This document shows positions 1-13,289 of a DNA stretch of 64,000 nucleotides, piece by piece. A model generated the notes under the pieces. It searched no databases and had not been told where the DNA came from. It worked only from the letters and a program-made list of their open reading frames with translations. This DNA comes from Petunia secreta (lineage: Eukaryota; Streptophyta; Magnoliopsida; Solanales; Solanaceae): the NCBI GenBank assembly GCA_029990175.1, contig JARKIP010000065.1:6824501-6888500 (forward strand). The letters run 5' to 3'. Position 1 is the first letter of the stretch; the number at the start of each line of letters is the position of its first letter. A program made the translations under genes and the position numbers.

Positions 1-1644
1 TTGAATTCGATCCTTATCACAACTAGGGACATAAGGTTGACAGAACATATAGATTTTTAAGTATCCCAAACATAATACTGTCGCGGCGTGCAAACATGAT
101 CCACATATTCATACTGTCGCGGCGTGCAACTCGATCCATATATTCATACTGTCGCGGCGTGCAACCCAGTCCATATATTCATAACGTCGAGGCGTGCAAC
201 CCGATCCATATATTTAAAGCATATAGACCAACTAAGGACACTAAATAACCAGAAACCTATAGACAAACTGAAATATGTCCACAACATGGTATACATACCG
301 CATACCCAAAACACACATGATAGTCACACAATAGTCAGCATGCCGTGCAATAAAATAGGATGAATGCAGTATGATGCAATGGCCTGATACCTTCACCGGC
401 TCGGGACTCTCATCGATTACCAGGAAGTATGTGCAATAATGACCCTTCATCGGCTTGGGACTCTCATCGATTACCGGGAAGTATATGCAATAATGACCCT
501 TCACCGATGCGGGATTCTCATCGCCAACCGGGAAGTATATGTAATAATGACCCTTCACCGGTGCGAGACTCTCATCACCAATCGGGAAGTATATATGTAA
601 TAATGACCCTTCACCGGCTCGGGACTCTCATCAATTACCGAGAAGTATATGCAATAATGACCCTTCACCGGTGCGGGACTCTCATCTCAACCGGGAAGTA
701 TATGTAATAATGACCCTTCACCGGTTCGGGACTCTCATTGATTACCGGGAAGTGTATGCAATAATGACCCTTCACAGGCGGGGGACTCTCGTCGCCAACC
801 GGGAAGTATATGCAATAATAACCCTTCTCCGGCTCGGGACTCTCATCGATTACCGGGAAGTATATGCAATAATGAATATTCACCGGCTCGGAACTCTCAT
901 CGATTACCAGGAAGTATATGCAATACTCAAAACCAGAGTGCAATACTCATATGCTCAATGCAATACCAATAACAGGGCATAACATATAATATACAATGTA
1001 AATTCAAAGCTAAGGCGTAATGAGTACGACTATCTGCAGCTACACACGTAAGGAACACTTGGTAGGCCAAGGGCCTCCAAAGAAATGAATATAAACACTT
1101 ATCTTATTTCAAAGTGCCACTCAACACCCGCTTTATCCTTTGGATTCACTGCCCAAACGATCATGCCTATTCAATCAACAGAAAATATATCAAATTAGGT
1201 TAAGGGCTTCATTCCCTACATCTTAGGGCAACCCGATTAGGAACCTGATACCCTATTCCCATATGCAATACGCAGGCCATGCCTATGTACAGGGTTTAAG
1301 GACACATAACCAAACCCTAAATAAATTACATTTATATGTTGCCCATAACTCACTGAGTACGAATATATGCTTAATTCCATTATCAGGGTCCAATTAACCC
1401 TTTAAACTATCAATTGAACTTATTATAATAATGACTAATATTTCATTTTTACCGTTAAAATATATTCAAACACACGTATTAAACTCAAATAATGAATTAA
1501 CATCATTATCCTGAATATTTCAGGATAAAAATTCTATCTTTCTCCGGCTCTTTTATCATTTTCTGGCATTTTTTCCTTAGCGTCTCGCGTTCTCGTTTCT
1601 GTTTGTTTCTCCTTGGCATTCTGTTAGTAATCTTAAGGGATTTT
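1..1644 (-). mobile_element. Partial LTR (LTR0) of the pol-less gypsy-like family
   Basis: This stretch matches about 8255-9870 of LTR2 nearly throughout (same mitochondria-like AT-rich flanks around the minisatellite, same CTTAAGGGATTTT run at its right end). It enters from outside the window and stops abruptly at 1644, where the TGACAC terminus of LTR1 begins. The rest of the LTR (the part starting ATCCCTTAAG in LTR2) is not found directly after LTR1, LTR2 or LTR3. The break may therefore reflect recombination or a nested insertion whose far flank is lost. No gene is present; the ORFs here are produced by the 54-bp repeat. Confidence 0.75.
361..945. repeat. 54-bp minisatellite in LTR0, about 10-11 units
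   Basis: The unit is about 54 bp and contains AATGACCCTTCACCGG, a GGACTCTCATCG core and CCGGGAAGTATATGC; successive copies start at 427 and 481. Because 54 is a multiple of three, the array stays open in several frames on both strands and yields repetitive 18-residue peptides. These are not credible genes. Confidence 0.9.
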
Positions 1645-4600
1645 TGACACGACCCGGAATCCGGTTAGGCCGTGCGAGCACCCGACATCCTCCTCTAGAC
1701 CCGTCGGGCGAACCCTTGCCAATTAAATTAGGAAAATAAATATAATAATTCATAAATAAGGACAAGACTTAAAAAAACACAGAGATACTGATACCTCTAC
1801 GCTGTACAAAAGAAATTAAAGCTGACTACCCAATATACTAGATTTAGGGTTATCCAGACTAGACATCTAAGGGTACAAAAGAAAACAGATACCTTTTGAA
1901 GGAAGCAAAATACAAGTGAAATAATAAACAATAAACTGGTGGCCATCCGGAATAAAGCTGGCTCACCCTGACAGCTGAAGTCGTCTTCGCTCCTGAACAA
2001 ACCGAACTCAATCCTAGAGCGAACCTGCCGAAACGAAATAGATAGACAAGAAACAAACAACAAACAAGGGTGAGTCCAAAGGACTCAATAAGTGGGGTAG
2101 ACTAGCCACCTCAAAGAATTGGATAGCTAGCCAGGGAGAAGAAACAGATAAACCAAATTCCTCTTATTTAAATTCTAAAAAGGCGGAGCCAGATAATAAT
2201 CGGAAACACGTATAAAACCAAAAACTCAGCCAGGAATACGAGCCAGAAACATATCAACAAATAAGCAATGCACGTATAAGCAGAACAATAGTTATGTACC
2301 ACAAGTCTACACAATCGTATGAAAAGAAATGAGATGAAATGAAATGAAATCTGATGTAAAGGGTCACATGTGCCCGTCATCCCATCTCGAAGCTGAATAC
2401 TCCTGCATTCGAGGGGAACCCAATCTGATAACCAACTGGAGCGGAATTCTCCTGCTCCTGGGGCGGAATACTCCTGCAACCGATATAATATAAACCAAAG
2501 GGGGAATACTCCTGCACTCTCTTGGGGCGGAATCCTCCTATCCTCAATATGATACAATGGAGCGGAATACTCCTGCTCCTGGGGCGGAATACTCCTACCC
2601 TCAATATGATACAATTGAGCGGAATACTCCTGCTCTAGGGGCGGAATACTCCTGCACCCAATATGATATGCAATGTAATGCATATGAATGACGTATAATG
2701 CATATGAATGCAATGTTATGCAATAATAACCCTTCACCGGCGCGATACTCTCATCGACGGCCGGGAAGTAGATGCCAACTCACAGCCAGAGTACAATGCT
2801 CAGATCCTCAATAAAATACGAACAACAGGACATAACATATAATATATAATGTAAATCCAAAGCTAAGGCATAATGATTACGCCTATCGGCAGCTACACAC
2901 GTAATGAACACATGGTAGAAAATCCACGAGGCCAGGTGCCTCCAAAGAAATGGATATAAACACTTACCTCTTCCAAAAGTTAGCTCTGCTAATCAACAAC
3001 CGCTTTATCTTTTGGTTTTATTGCCAAACGATCCCACTCTATTCAATAAGAAGAAAAATATATCAAATTAGGCTAAAGGCTTCATTCCTCAAATCTTAGG
3101 GCAATCCGGTTAGGAACCTGATACCCTATTTGCATACGCAATACGCAGGCCAGGCCTATGCACAGGGTTTAAGGTCACATAACCAAACCCCAAATAAATT
3201 ACATTTATAAGTTGCCCATAACTCACTGAGTACAAATAAATAATCAATTTCATTATCGGGGTCCATTTGACCCTTTAAACTATTAATTGAATTTATTAAA
3301 ACGATGTCTAATATCCCAATTTTACCGTAAAAATATATTCAAACACACGTAATAAGCTAAGATAATGAGTTAACATCATTACCTGGATGTTTCGGGGTGA
3401 AAATCCTATTTTTCTCCGGCTCTTTTTCTCATTTTCTGGCATTTTTTTCTGATAAGTTTCTCTGTTTTCTCGTTTTCTCTCATTCTGTTCATTTTGCTCC
3501 TTTTGGTTCTCCTTCTGTCGTACTACTAGTATTACTTGGTCCTTATAAGCTAAGGACCCACCGCCTACATTTATTTCATATTTCATTTTCCCCTTTTTTT
3601 TCTTTTTTTTTTTTAAATTCGCTGCTACGGTAAAAATCAAAACGGTACCCTACGATATTTGAAATAATTCCAAATTTTTCATACAAGTTACACAAAATAT
3701 ATGTAACATACTCCCTAAAGCGGATCTCAAATCGGACTCCCGGAACTCAAGATGCGAATATAAATGGAAAAGGTCAAATTATTTAACTTTCGGCATTTTA
3801 GCGGAACTAGCCGAACAACATCGAAATTCACTTTTGAAAGTTCACAAAAGTCACAAATAATCATATAAACCTAACGGCGCTTTCAGATTTCGAATCGGAG
3901 CTTATTCGGAAAAACCGAGCTCGAAAATCTCTTTTTAATATTTATCGCCAATAAAAACTGAAACCTTCTTCCGATGCCTACCAAACGAGGTCTGATTTAG
4001 CTCAAATTTTGCAGACAGGTCCTAATGGACATTACGAATATTTTAAAATTATCGTCACGCCAATCGGAGTCCTAACTTCCGAAACGACTGACCGAGGTCG
4101 TTTCAATTTTATCCCTTAAAGTAGCCACCGCCATTCCCATTTCTTTTTTTCTTTTGCTTTCCTTTTTCTTTTCTCTTATATTTTTTTTCTTTTTTTTTCC
4201 TTTTCGCGACGAAAATTAAAATGGAACTCTACGAAATTTGAAATGATCCCAAATTTCTCAAGTAAGTTATACAAAATATAAGTGACATACTCGTTAAGGC
4301 GGATCTCAAATCGGATTCCCGAAACTCAAAATGCAAATTAAATGGAAAAAGGTCAAATTATTTAAATTTCGACATTTTAGCGAAAACTAGCCGAACAACC
4401 TCGAAATTCACTTTCGAAAGTTTACAAAAGTCACAAATAATTATACGAACCTAACGGCGCTTTCGGATTTCAAATCGGATTTCATTCGCCAAAATCAAGC
4501 TCAAAAATCTCTTTTTAATATTTATCAACAATAACTGAAATCTTCTTCCGATACCTACTAAACGAGGTCCGATTTAACTCAAATTTTGAAAACAAGTCCT

Positions 4601-4682
4601 AATGGATATTATGATGTTTTTAAAATTATCGGTACGCCAATCGGAATCCTAACTTTCGAAACGACTACCTAAGGTCGTTTCA
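1645..4682 (-). mobile_element. LTR1 of gypsy-like element (3' LTR of internal region A)
   Basis: It is bounded on the plus strand by TGACACGACCCGG at the left and GGTCGTTTCA at the right, so on the minus strand it runs TGAAACGACC to GTGTCA (TG...CA). It aligns with 7700-10431 and 13290-16043. A polypurine tract on the minus strand lies directly outside the right end, which identifies it as a 3' LTR. It holds only one 54-bp minisatellite unit (about 2715-2770) but has its own GGGCGGAATACTCCTGC array. About 3.0 kb is long for an LTR. Confidence 0.85.
2381..2670. repeat. GGCGGAATACTCCTGC minisatellite inside LTR1
   Basis: Imperfect tandem units carry GGCGGAATACTCCTGC separated by short AT-rich linkers (CAATATGATACAA). 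The array is specific to this LTR copy, while LTR0 and LTR2 have expanded the 54-bp unit instead. It explains the overlapping repetitive minus-strand frames at 2168-2737, which I do not regard as genes. Confidence 0.8.
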
Positions 4683-4697
4683 TTCTCCTCCACTTAA
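4683..4697 (-). other. Polypurine tract next to LTR1
   Basis: On the minus strand AAGTGGAGGAGAA directly precedes the LTR start TGAAACGACC. This is the expected plus-strand priming site of a minus-oriented LTR element. The matching tract is missing beside LTR2 in region B, where about 125 bp is deleted. Confidence 0.8.
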
Positions 4698-6049
4698 ACT
4701 CTCATTCATCCTCGAACGAGCCTAAGTCTAAAGAAAAATTCATACATATAACAAGAGAATTTGCACGACCTTAGAACATATCTGGATAATATCATCACAT
4801 CATTGCCCAGCTTATTCTGACTAAGCTGACCCTTTCTCGATCACGAGAGAAGAGTTCTATATTTTCGAAATGAAGATCCACGCAACTCTAGATGGGTTAA
4901 CATGATTACACCAACGAATCACTTCGTCGATATACTTTTCGATATAGAACAGGTCAATGAAATAAAGAATTAGCTTACGCTTTAGCAACTCTTTAGAGAT
5001 TTAATATTAGCATTCTGTATAGGAGGAAGACTCCTCCAGTTAGAGCATAAGCTCATACAGCTAACTTGAATAGAAATAGCCATCCTCGTACAGTCTTCCG
5101 GACTAAGGAAGACATAGGTAAAAACAGAATGCGGCTCAAATCTAAGCAACTAAATTACCTTCTAGAGTTTTCAAACAGCTGCAACTCTCGAGTTCACAAC
5201 TCCATACCTTTGTCATAAGCACCATCGCCTGATGGATCAAATCAGAGCTCAAATGATGCCTCTCATTACCCTTAGTAGTCTTGAAAAAGAACAATGTGCT
5301 TACCTGGCTACCTTGAAACGCACTCTAGCTCAACATAGGGAACATCACAAGAGGCTACTGACCACCTAAGCTCAGCAGTGCCGAACAAAGAAGAGATGGC
5401 AACAGACTGAGGATAGAAATAATTAGAGCTTTAGGAAGCTCATCTTCTTATTTGCTTGGCTACCAGAGCTAGACTAATTTCGAGTCATGCTAGCCAAAGA
5501 ACCGCAATTGAAGAAATAGACATTAAATGAGCTTTATGGAACAACATCCATGCCAATTTAACCTTTCCATAAGAAGAAAACTCAAACAATTTATCAGTAA
5601 ACTCTGTTATAACTGAGAAAAGCTCATAGAATAACATGACTTTACTAACATCTCGAACCAAGATGAGACACGTAGATCGAATATTACTTACTAACCACTT
5701 CACACCGGAAGAAATAATGACACTCTCTGATGGTGATGAAAAAAAAATCCTATCATCATACCAATAGAGAATTTCGAGAAGAGAGGTAAACTAATTTGAC
5801 ATAATAATAGAAGGTGGCACGACAAGATACCAGGCAGAGAATAGCGACACTCACTGTCAAATCTCTCACATTTAAACCAGATAAACTAGTAGGGTCACAC
5901 AAATGCCAGGAATAAATCATACCAGAAACTCACCCCTCTACCGAAATCGATTCTTAATAGAAACGACATCTCAGAAGACCATGGAAACATGATAGGACAC
6001 CCCATCTCTAGATCAACCGGAAGAATCAAATCTTACTCACATTTAAGGA

Positions 6050-7480
6050 AAGAAGAAATCCCAGGGTCTACTGCATCGGATGCCACAACGTCCTGCCACA
6101 CTAGCAGTTCATAGAACTATCTCTGCAGCTGTACTAAGCCGGTACCCTGATAATTACTTCCAGAAGAACCACAACCACCACGCTTTCGGCTTCTACTAGA
6201 TGGTGGCATTTCTCTGGAGGATTGAGATCTAAATGAAATCCCCTGTGATTGTGCATGTGCCTGATGGCGAGAGAAAGGACGAGTGCCTACTTGCCGGAGT
6301 AAGGGAAAACTCCTTAAAGGATAACCAGACTCACGACAATGATAACACCTTTCGCTGAAAATGGAAGCTTGACAGATTGTTGAAAGCTACAAAGAGAAAG
6401 CTGAGTCTAATCTTGATGAACTACTCGTGCACTCTGAGAATCACGGTCAACAAGCGGAGATAACCTGGCAAGTAACCTCCCAAAATAATTAGAACTCTTA
6501 CCTCCAAAGGAGGTATGGTGGCCACCAGGGCCACGGAATTCCTTGCTCTCTCGCTCTGAATCGTCCTGCTCTAACTTTAGGTATGCCTCATACCTCCAAG
6601 AAATATCAACAACAATATCAAATAAAATCCCAACCTCAATTTCTCGAGCATCTGGGATCTCAAGGAAGGAGAAAGGTCACCAAAAAATATTCGAACATTC
6701 TCAGAAGGCTCATGGACTAGTTCTAATGCATATCCAGCTATCTATAGAATTTAATCTCATATTATAAAATCCGACAAGCTACCCATCTAATCAACTCAAA
6801 TTGGCGACTCTTTTCATTTTGCTCGCTGTGCGAAAGGAAATTTTTCATGAATCTAAAAGAAAATTTGCACCAAGTCAGCTTAGGCAAGCCCTACCTAGCA
6901 TATAAATGAGCGGTCCACCAATCCAAGACTGGACCTTGAAATTGGAAAGCATAATAATAATAACCATACTGCTCGAGATAACTAAGAGCTTGAAGGATAC
7001 GCTAACATCATTTATTTAAAAAAATTACACAGGAATTATCTGATACATGGTCTAATAATATTGAAAGGTTCAATTGGGTAACATAATGCAACCTCCTCAC
7101 GCACTCGGACCGAACTATTACCTGGGCTAGCTAACCGGCCAGAATAACTAGAGGCACAACACCTGCTGCCTCCGGAACATAATTTACTGCGGCAATATTA
7201 AGAACTGGAATAGGAGCTCTCTAAGTCCGAACATCTGCATATGCGGCGAACTGATAAGCTACCTAGCGAATAATAGGTTCTTGCGGCATCTGCGTCACCA
7301 AAATTCTCGTAAAAGCATCATAGAGAGCCAAGGGAATAATAAGGCTCTGCTCCTTTGCCCATCGCAAGCTCGTACACCTAGGGCCTGCGCGACTGGATCG
7401 TCACCACGATCCACAACTCTCGGGGCTTGAGTAGCTCTAGCCCCAGGCTAGACTATTTGTCCTGAACTCCTACCTTTTGC
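6050..7480 (-). pseudogene. Decayed gypsy gag, region A
   Basis: This minus-strand remnant has no long open frame. Near 6360-6320 the translation contains CYHCRESGYPL, a degenerate retroviral zinc knuckle (C-x2-C retained, later residues changed). A Ser/Arg/Gly-rich stretch follows, then FYELLVWQD near 6100, which corresponds to the gag-protease junction of plant Ty3/gypsy polyproteins. Counterparts lie at 11640-13100 in region B. Gag would form the virus-like particle. Stops and frameshifts are frequent, so it is not functional. Ends are approximate. Confidence 0.6.
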
Positions 7481-7685
7481 TGATTTGTCACACGAGAGTT
7501 CACAATTACCACGAACGAATTAACGAAAAACACTTTTGCATCCCAGACCGACGCACGATCAGAAAAGAAGGAAGTGAAACTTCTTAAATGCCATCATATC
7601 CCCTCGTAGATAAGTACGGATGTCTACGTACCAATCAGCGAGACTCTACTAGACACTGTCTTAGTCTGGATAGACTCTAAACCGG

Positions 7686-7698
7686 GCTCTGATACCAA
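7686..7698 (-). other. Primer-binding site, initiator tRNA-Met type
   Basis: The minus-strand sequence TTGGTATCAGAGC is the standard complement of the plant initiator tRNA-Met 3' end. It lies two bases inside the terminal CA of LTR2 and fixes the element's orientation as minus. Confidence 0.9.
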
Positions 7699-7699
7699 C

Positions 7700-10431
7700 T
7701 GACACGAACCAGAATCCGGCTAGGTCGTGCGGGCACCCGACATCCTCCCCTAGACCCGTCGGGCGAACCCTTACCAAGTAAATTATGAAAAGAAATATAA
7801 TTCAATTCATAAATAAGAACAAGACTTAGAAAAAGCACTAACATACTAATACCTCTAAGCTGTACAAAAGAAATTACAGCTGACTGCCCAATATACTAGG
7901 TTTAGGGCTATCCAGACTAGACATCTAAGAGTACAGAAGAAGACAAATACCTTCTGAAGGGAGCAAAATGCAACTGAAATAATAAACATAAAAACGGTGA
8001 CCATCCGAAATAAAAGTTAGTTCACCCTGACAGCTGACTCCTGAACAACGTGGTGAACCCAATCCTGGAGCGGACCTGCCGAAATGAAATAGATAGACAA
8101 AATAAAAAACAAATAAGGGTGAGTCAAAAGGGCTCAATAAGTAGCCACCTCAAAGAATAGGATAGCTAGCCAGGGAGAATAAAAACAGGTAAACCAAATC
8201 CATCTTATTTAAACGATAAAAAGGTTAATAACTGGAAACACGTATGGAACCATAAACAACCATGGACATAAGGTTGACAGAACATATAGGTTTTTAAGTA
8301 TCCCGAACATAATACTGTCGCAGCGTGCAACACGATCCACATATTCATACTGTTGCTGCGTGCAACCCGATCCATATATTTAAAGTATATAGACCAATTA
8401 AGGACATTAAATACCCAGAAACATATAGACAAACTGAAATATGTTCATAACATGGAATACATATCGCATACACAAAACACAGCATGATAGTCACACAATA
8501 GTCAGCATGTCGTGCAATGAAATGGGATGAATGCAGTATGATGCAATGGCCTGATACCTTCACCGGCTCGGGACTCTCATCGATTACTGAGAAGTATATG
8601 CAATAATGACCCTTCACCGGCTCGGAACTCTCATCAATTACTGGGAAGTATATGCAATAATGACCCTTTACCGGTGCGGGACTCTTATCGTCAACCGGGA
8701 AGTATATGCAATAATGACCCTTCACCGGTGCGGGACTCTCATCGTCAACCGGGAAGTATATGTAATAATGATCCTTCACCGGCGCGGGACTCTTATCGCC
8801 AACCGGGAAGTATATGTAATAATAACCCTTCACTGGCTCGGGAATCTCATCGATTACCGGGAAGTATATGCAATATGCAATAATGACCCTTCACCGGTGC
8901 GAGACTCTCATCGCCAACAGGGAAGTATATGTAATACTGAACCTTCACCGGCTCGGGACTCTCATCCATTACCGGGAAGTATATGCAATAATGCCCTTCT
9001 CCGGCTCGAGACTCTCATCGATTACCAGAAAGTATATGCAATAATAACCCTTCACCGACTCGGGACTCTCATCGATTACCGGGAAGTATATGTAATAAAA
9101 ACCCTTCACCGGCTCGGGACTCTCATCGATTACCGGGAAGTATATGCAATGCTCAAAACCTGAGTGCAATGCTCATATGCTCAATGCAATACGAACAACA
9201 GGGCATAACATATAATATACAATGTAAATGGAAAGCTAAGGCGTAATGTGTACGCCTATCGGCAGCTACTTACGTAAGGAACACGTGGTAGAATATCCAC
9301 AAGGTCTAGGGCCTCCAAAAAAATGGATATAAACACTTGCCTTATTTCAACTTAACACCCGCTTTATCCTTTGGATTCACTACCCAAACGATCATGCCTA
9401 TTCAGTAAGCAGAAAATATATCAAATTAGGTTAAAGGTTTCTTTCCCTACATCTTAGGACAATCCGGTTAGGAACCTGATACTCTATTCGCATACACAAA
9501 ATGCAGGTAAAGCCTATGTACAGGGTTTAAGGTCACATAACTAAACCCTAAATAAATTATATTTATATGTTGCCCATAACTCACTGAGTACGAATATATA
9601 CTCAATTCCATTATCAGGGTCCAATTAACCCTTTAAACTATCTATTGAACTTATTAAAATGATGTCTAATATCCCAATTTTTACCTTCATAATATATTTA
9701 AACACACGTAATAAACTAAAATAATGCATTAAGATCATTACCTGAATGTTTCGGGGTAAAAATTCTATCTTTCTCCGGCTCTTTTCCCATTTTCTGGCAT
9801 TTTTTCCTTAGCGTCTCGCGTTCTCGTTTCTGTTTGTTTCTCCTTGGCGTTCTATTAGTAATCTTAAGGGATTTTATCCCTTAAGTAGCCACCGCCATTC
9901 CCATTTCTCTTTTTCATTTCCTTTCCTTTTTCTTTTCTCTTATTTTCTTTTCGCGACGAAAATTAAAACGGAACTCTACAAAATTCAAAATAATCCCAAA
10001 TTTCTCGAGTAAGTTTTACAAAATATGTGTGACGTACTCGTCAAGGAAGATCTCAAATCGGATTTTTGAAACTCAAAATACAAATTAAATGGAGAAGGTC
10101 AAATTATTTAACTTTCGGCATTTTAGCGGAAACTAGCCGAACAACCTCGAAATTCACTTTCGAAAGTTCACAAAAGTCACAAATAATCATACAACCCTAA
10201 CGGCACTTTCAGATTTAGAATCGGATTTCATTCGCCAAAATCGAGCTCGAAAATCTCTTTTTAATATTTATCGACAATAAAAACTGAAATCTTCTTCCGA
10301 TACCTACCAAACGAGGTCCGATTTAACTCAAATTTTACAAACAAGTCCTAATGGACATTATGAAGTTTTTAAAATTATCAGCACGTCTATCGAAGTCCTA
10401 ACTTTCGAAATGACTACCTAAGGTCGTTTCA
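7700..10431 (-). mobile_element. LTR2, shared between internal regions A and B
   Basis: The plus-strand ends are TGACACGAACC and GGTCGTTTCA, the same as LTR1. It acts as 5' LTR for region A (primer site at its left edge) and sits in the 3' LTR position for region B. Sharing one LTR between two internal regions is the signature of recombination between LTRs of tandem or adjacent copies. It holds an expanded 54-bp minisatellite. Confidence 0.85.
8540..9160. repeat. 54-bp minisatellite in LTR2, about 11 units
   Basis: Same unit as at 361-945, with independent point changes and one small slippage (an extra GCAATAT near 8875). It is open in several frames because the unit is 54 bp; the resulting frames on both strands are artefacts. 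Confidence 0.9.
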
Positions 10432-13289
10432 CTTATTCCGACTAAGTGACCCTTCCTCGATCACGAGAGGAGAGATACATTTCAGTACAAAGATACACGA
10501 AACTCTAGATGGACTAACATAATTCCTCCGTTGAATCACCTCGTCAATATACTTTTCAATATAGATCATGTCGATGAACCGAAGAATTAACTTATGCTTC
10601 AGCAATGCCTTAGAGATTTAATATTAGCATTCAGTATTGGAGGAATACTCCACTTAGAGCATAAACTCATACATCTATTTTGAATAAGAATATCCATCCT
10701 CGCACACTCTACTTGACTAAGGAAGACTTAGCTAAAAACAGAACGCGGCTCAAACCTAAGCTACCAAATTACCCTCTCGCGTTTCCAGACAGCTGCAAAT
10801 CTCAAGTTCTCAACTCCATACCTTCGCCATAAGCCCCACCGCCTGATGGATCAATTCACGGGTGAAATGATGCCTCTCACTACCCCTAGTAGCCTTGAAA
10901 CAAAACAATGTGCTTACCCCAGCTACCTTGACACGCACTCTGGCTTAACACATGGAACATCACAAGTGGCTACTACCAAGCTCACTAGTGTTGGAAGAAG
11001 AAGAGATGGCAATGGACTAAGGATAGAAATAATTAGAGCTTCAGGAAGCTCATCTTCTTATTTGCTTGGCTACCAGAGCTGGAATACTTCCGCGTCAGGC
11101 TAGCCAAAGAATCGCAATTGAAGAAATAGACATTAAATAAGCTTTATGGAACAACATCTATTCCAATTTAACCTTCGAATAAGAAGGAAACTCCGACAAT
11201 TTACCAGAAAACCCTTTTACAACCGAGAAAATCTCAGAGAATAACATGACTCTACTAGCGTCTTGAACCAAGGAAAGACACGTAGATCGAATATTACTTA
11301 CTAATCACTTTAAATCGGATTAAACAATGACACTTTCTGATGGTGACGAATAAGAATCTATCATCCTACCAACACTAAATTCTAAACTAACTTGACATAA
11401 TAACAGAAGGTGGTACTAAAAGATGCCAAGCAGAAAATACCGACACTCACTCCCAAATCCCTCATATTTAAACCAGACAAACTAGTAGGGTCTCACAAAT
11501 GCTAGGAATAAATCATACCAGAAGCAGACCCCTCTATCACAACAGATTCTTAATAGAAACGACATCCCAGAAAAATATGGAAACATTATAAGACAAACGA
11601 ATTCCAGATCGATAGGAAGAATCAAGTCTTACTCACATATAAGGAAGAAGAAATACATGGATCTACCACATCAGATGCCTTAGCATCCTGCCAGACTAGC
11701 AGTTCATAGAACGGCCTCTGCGGTTGAGCTGAGCCATTACCCTGATAATCGCCTCCTAAACAACGACTACTACGACGCTTTCGACCTCTGCCGGATGGTG
11801 GCATATTTGACTGATTGAGATCTATATAAAATCCCCTACGACTGTGTAGGTCTCTGAGGGCAAGAAGAAGGACAGCTGCCTTCCTTCCAAGGTAAGGAAT
11901 AGTTCCTCCTAAGATGAAGAGGCTCACAACAATGATAATACCTTTTGGCTAGATATGGATATTGGACAGACTGATGATTTCTATAAAGAGAAGACTGAAC
12001 TTGATCTTGACAGACTACTGGCGCACTCTGAGAATAACGCGCCACAAGCTGAGATAACCTGGCATGTGACCTCCCTAGATAATCAAAACCCTTACCTCTA
12101 GAAAAGTTACCATAGTTCCCACCAGGGCCATAGGATCTCTTGCTCTCCCGCTCTGACTCTTCCTGCTCTGACTCTTCCTGCTATGCCTCAAACTATCGAA
12201 AAATGTCAACAACCACATCAAATAAAGTCCCGACCTATATCTCACGAGCCATCTGGGACCTCAAGGAAGGAGAAAGCTCATCAATTAATCATTGAACCTC
12301 CTTAGAAGGCTCATGGACTAGCTCTAGAGCATATCCAACCATCTTAGATAATTCGATCTCATATTCTGAAATCGACAGGCTACCCTGTCCAATCAACTCA
12401 AACTGGAGACGCTTTTCATCTCGCTCGCTGCACGAAAGGAACTTTTCAATGAATTTACGAGAAAACTTGCACTAAATCAGTTTAGGCAAGCCCTGCCTAG
12501 CTGATAAAAGAGCGGTCCACCAGTCCAAGGTTGGAACTTATAAGTGTAAAGCAGTATCAACACCGTACTGCTCGAGATAACCAAGAGCCTGAAGGATACA
12601 CTGACATCATTTTTAAAAAACATCACAGAGATTATCTGATGCATGGCCTAAGAATATCAGAAGGTTCAACCGGGTAAAATAAGGCAACCTCTTCGAGCAC
12701 ACGGAGAGTACTGTTACCAAGGCTAGCTGACCAGCCAGAACAACTGGAGGCACAATACATGCTGCCTCTGGAACATAATTTACTGGGGCAACATCAGGAA
12801 CTGGAATAGGAGCTCTCTGAGCTCGAACATCTGCATCTGCGGCAACCTAATGAGCCGCCTAGGGAATAGGAGTTTCTTGTGGTAGCTGTGCTGCCAAGAT
12901 TCTCATAAAAGCATTGTAGAGAGCCGGGGAACCACAAGGCCTTTCTCCCTTTACCCACCGCGAGCTGGCACAACAGGGCGTGTACAACTGGATCATCAGC
13001 ATAATCCACAACTCTCGAGGCTTGGGCAGCGCTAGCCCCAGGCTAGACTGCTTCGTCACGAGCTCTTACCCTATGATGATTTGTCGCATGAGGGTTCACC
13101 ATTACTATGAAGGAATTAATGAAATTTTTTTTGCATCCCACAGGAAGACTGACACATGATTAAGGAAGAGAAACTTCCTAAATGCCATCATAGCCTCTTG
13201 TAGATAAGTACTGGTATCTATGTACCCATCAGCAAGACTCTACTAGATAGTGTCTTAGTCTTGATAGACTCTAAATCGGACTCTGATAC
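10432..13289 (-). mobile_element. Internal region B of pol-less gypsy-like element
   Basis: It is homologous to region A from 4808 onward: CTTATTCTGACTAAG there, CTTATTCCGACTAAG here directly after LTR2. The polypurine tract and about 125 bp beside LTR2 are deleted. A degenerate primer site (minus strand GGTATCAGAGTCC) abuts LTR3. It contains a decayed gag but no pol. It is about 2.9 kb long. Confidence 0.75.
11640..13100 (-). pseudogene. Decayed gypsy gag, region B
   Basis: This gag is better preserved than in region A but still broken into several frames on the minus strand. Near 13060-12800 two overlapping frames each read part of an N-terminal stretch (ADDPVVHAL is recognisable). Near 11960 the segment YYHCCEPLHLRRNYSL is a degenerate CCHC zinc knuckle. 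Near 11720 FYELLVWQDAKASD marks the gag-protease junction, followed by only a few residues (ISSSLYVSK) before coding similarity ends. The protease Asp-Ser/Thr-Gly motif and all of pol are absent. Its role in the parent family is capsid formation and RNA packaging. Confidence 0.6.

Larger units (their letters stand above)
4683..7699 (-). mobile_element. Internal region A of pol-less gypsy-like element
   Basis: It lies between LTR1 and LTR2, with a primer-binding site next to LTR2 and a polypurine tract next to LTR1, both in minus orientation. At about 3.0 kb it is too short for gag plus pol. Reading the minus strand from the primer site, there is a decayed gag ending in a zinc-knuckle-like stretch near 6340 and a gag-protease junction near 6060. 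About 1.3 kb of DNA with no recognisable protease, RT, RNase H or integrase follows. It is homologous to internal region B. This layout fits the TR-GAG class of non-autonomous elements. Confidence 0.75.

Noticed and set aside
429..982. Overlapping repetitive ORFs on both strands (also at 8345-9169)
   Set aside because: They are by-products of the 54-bp minisatellite, whose length keeps any frame open. The peptides are 18-residue repeats with no gene signals.
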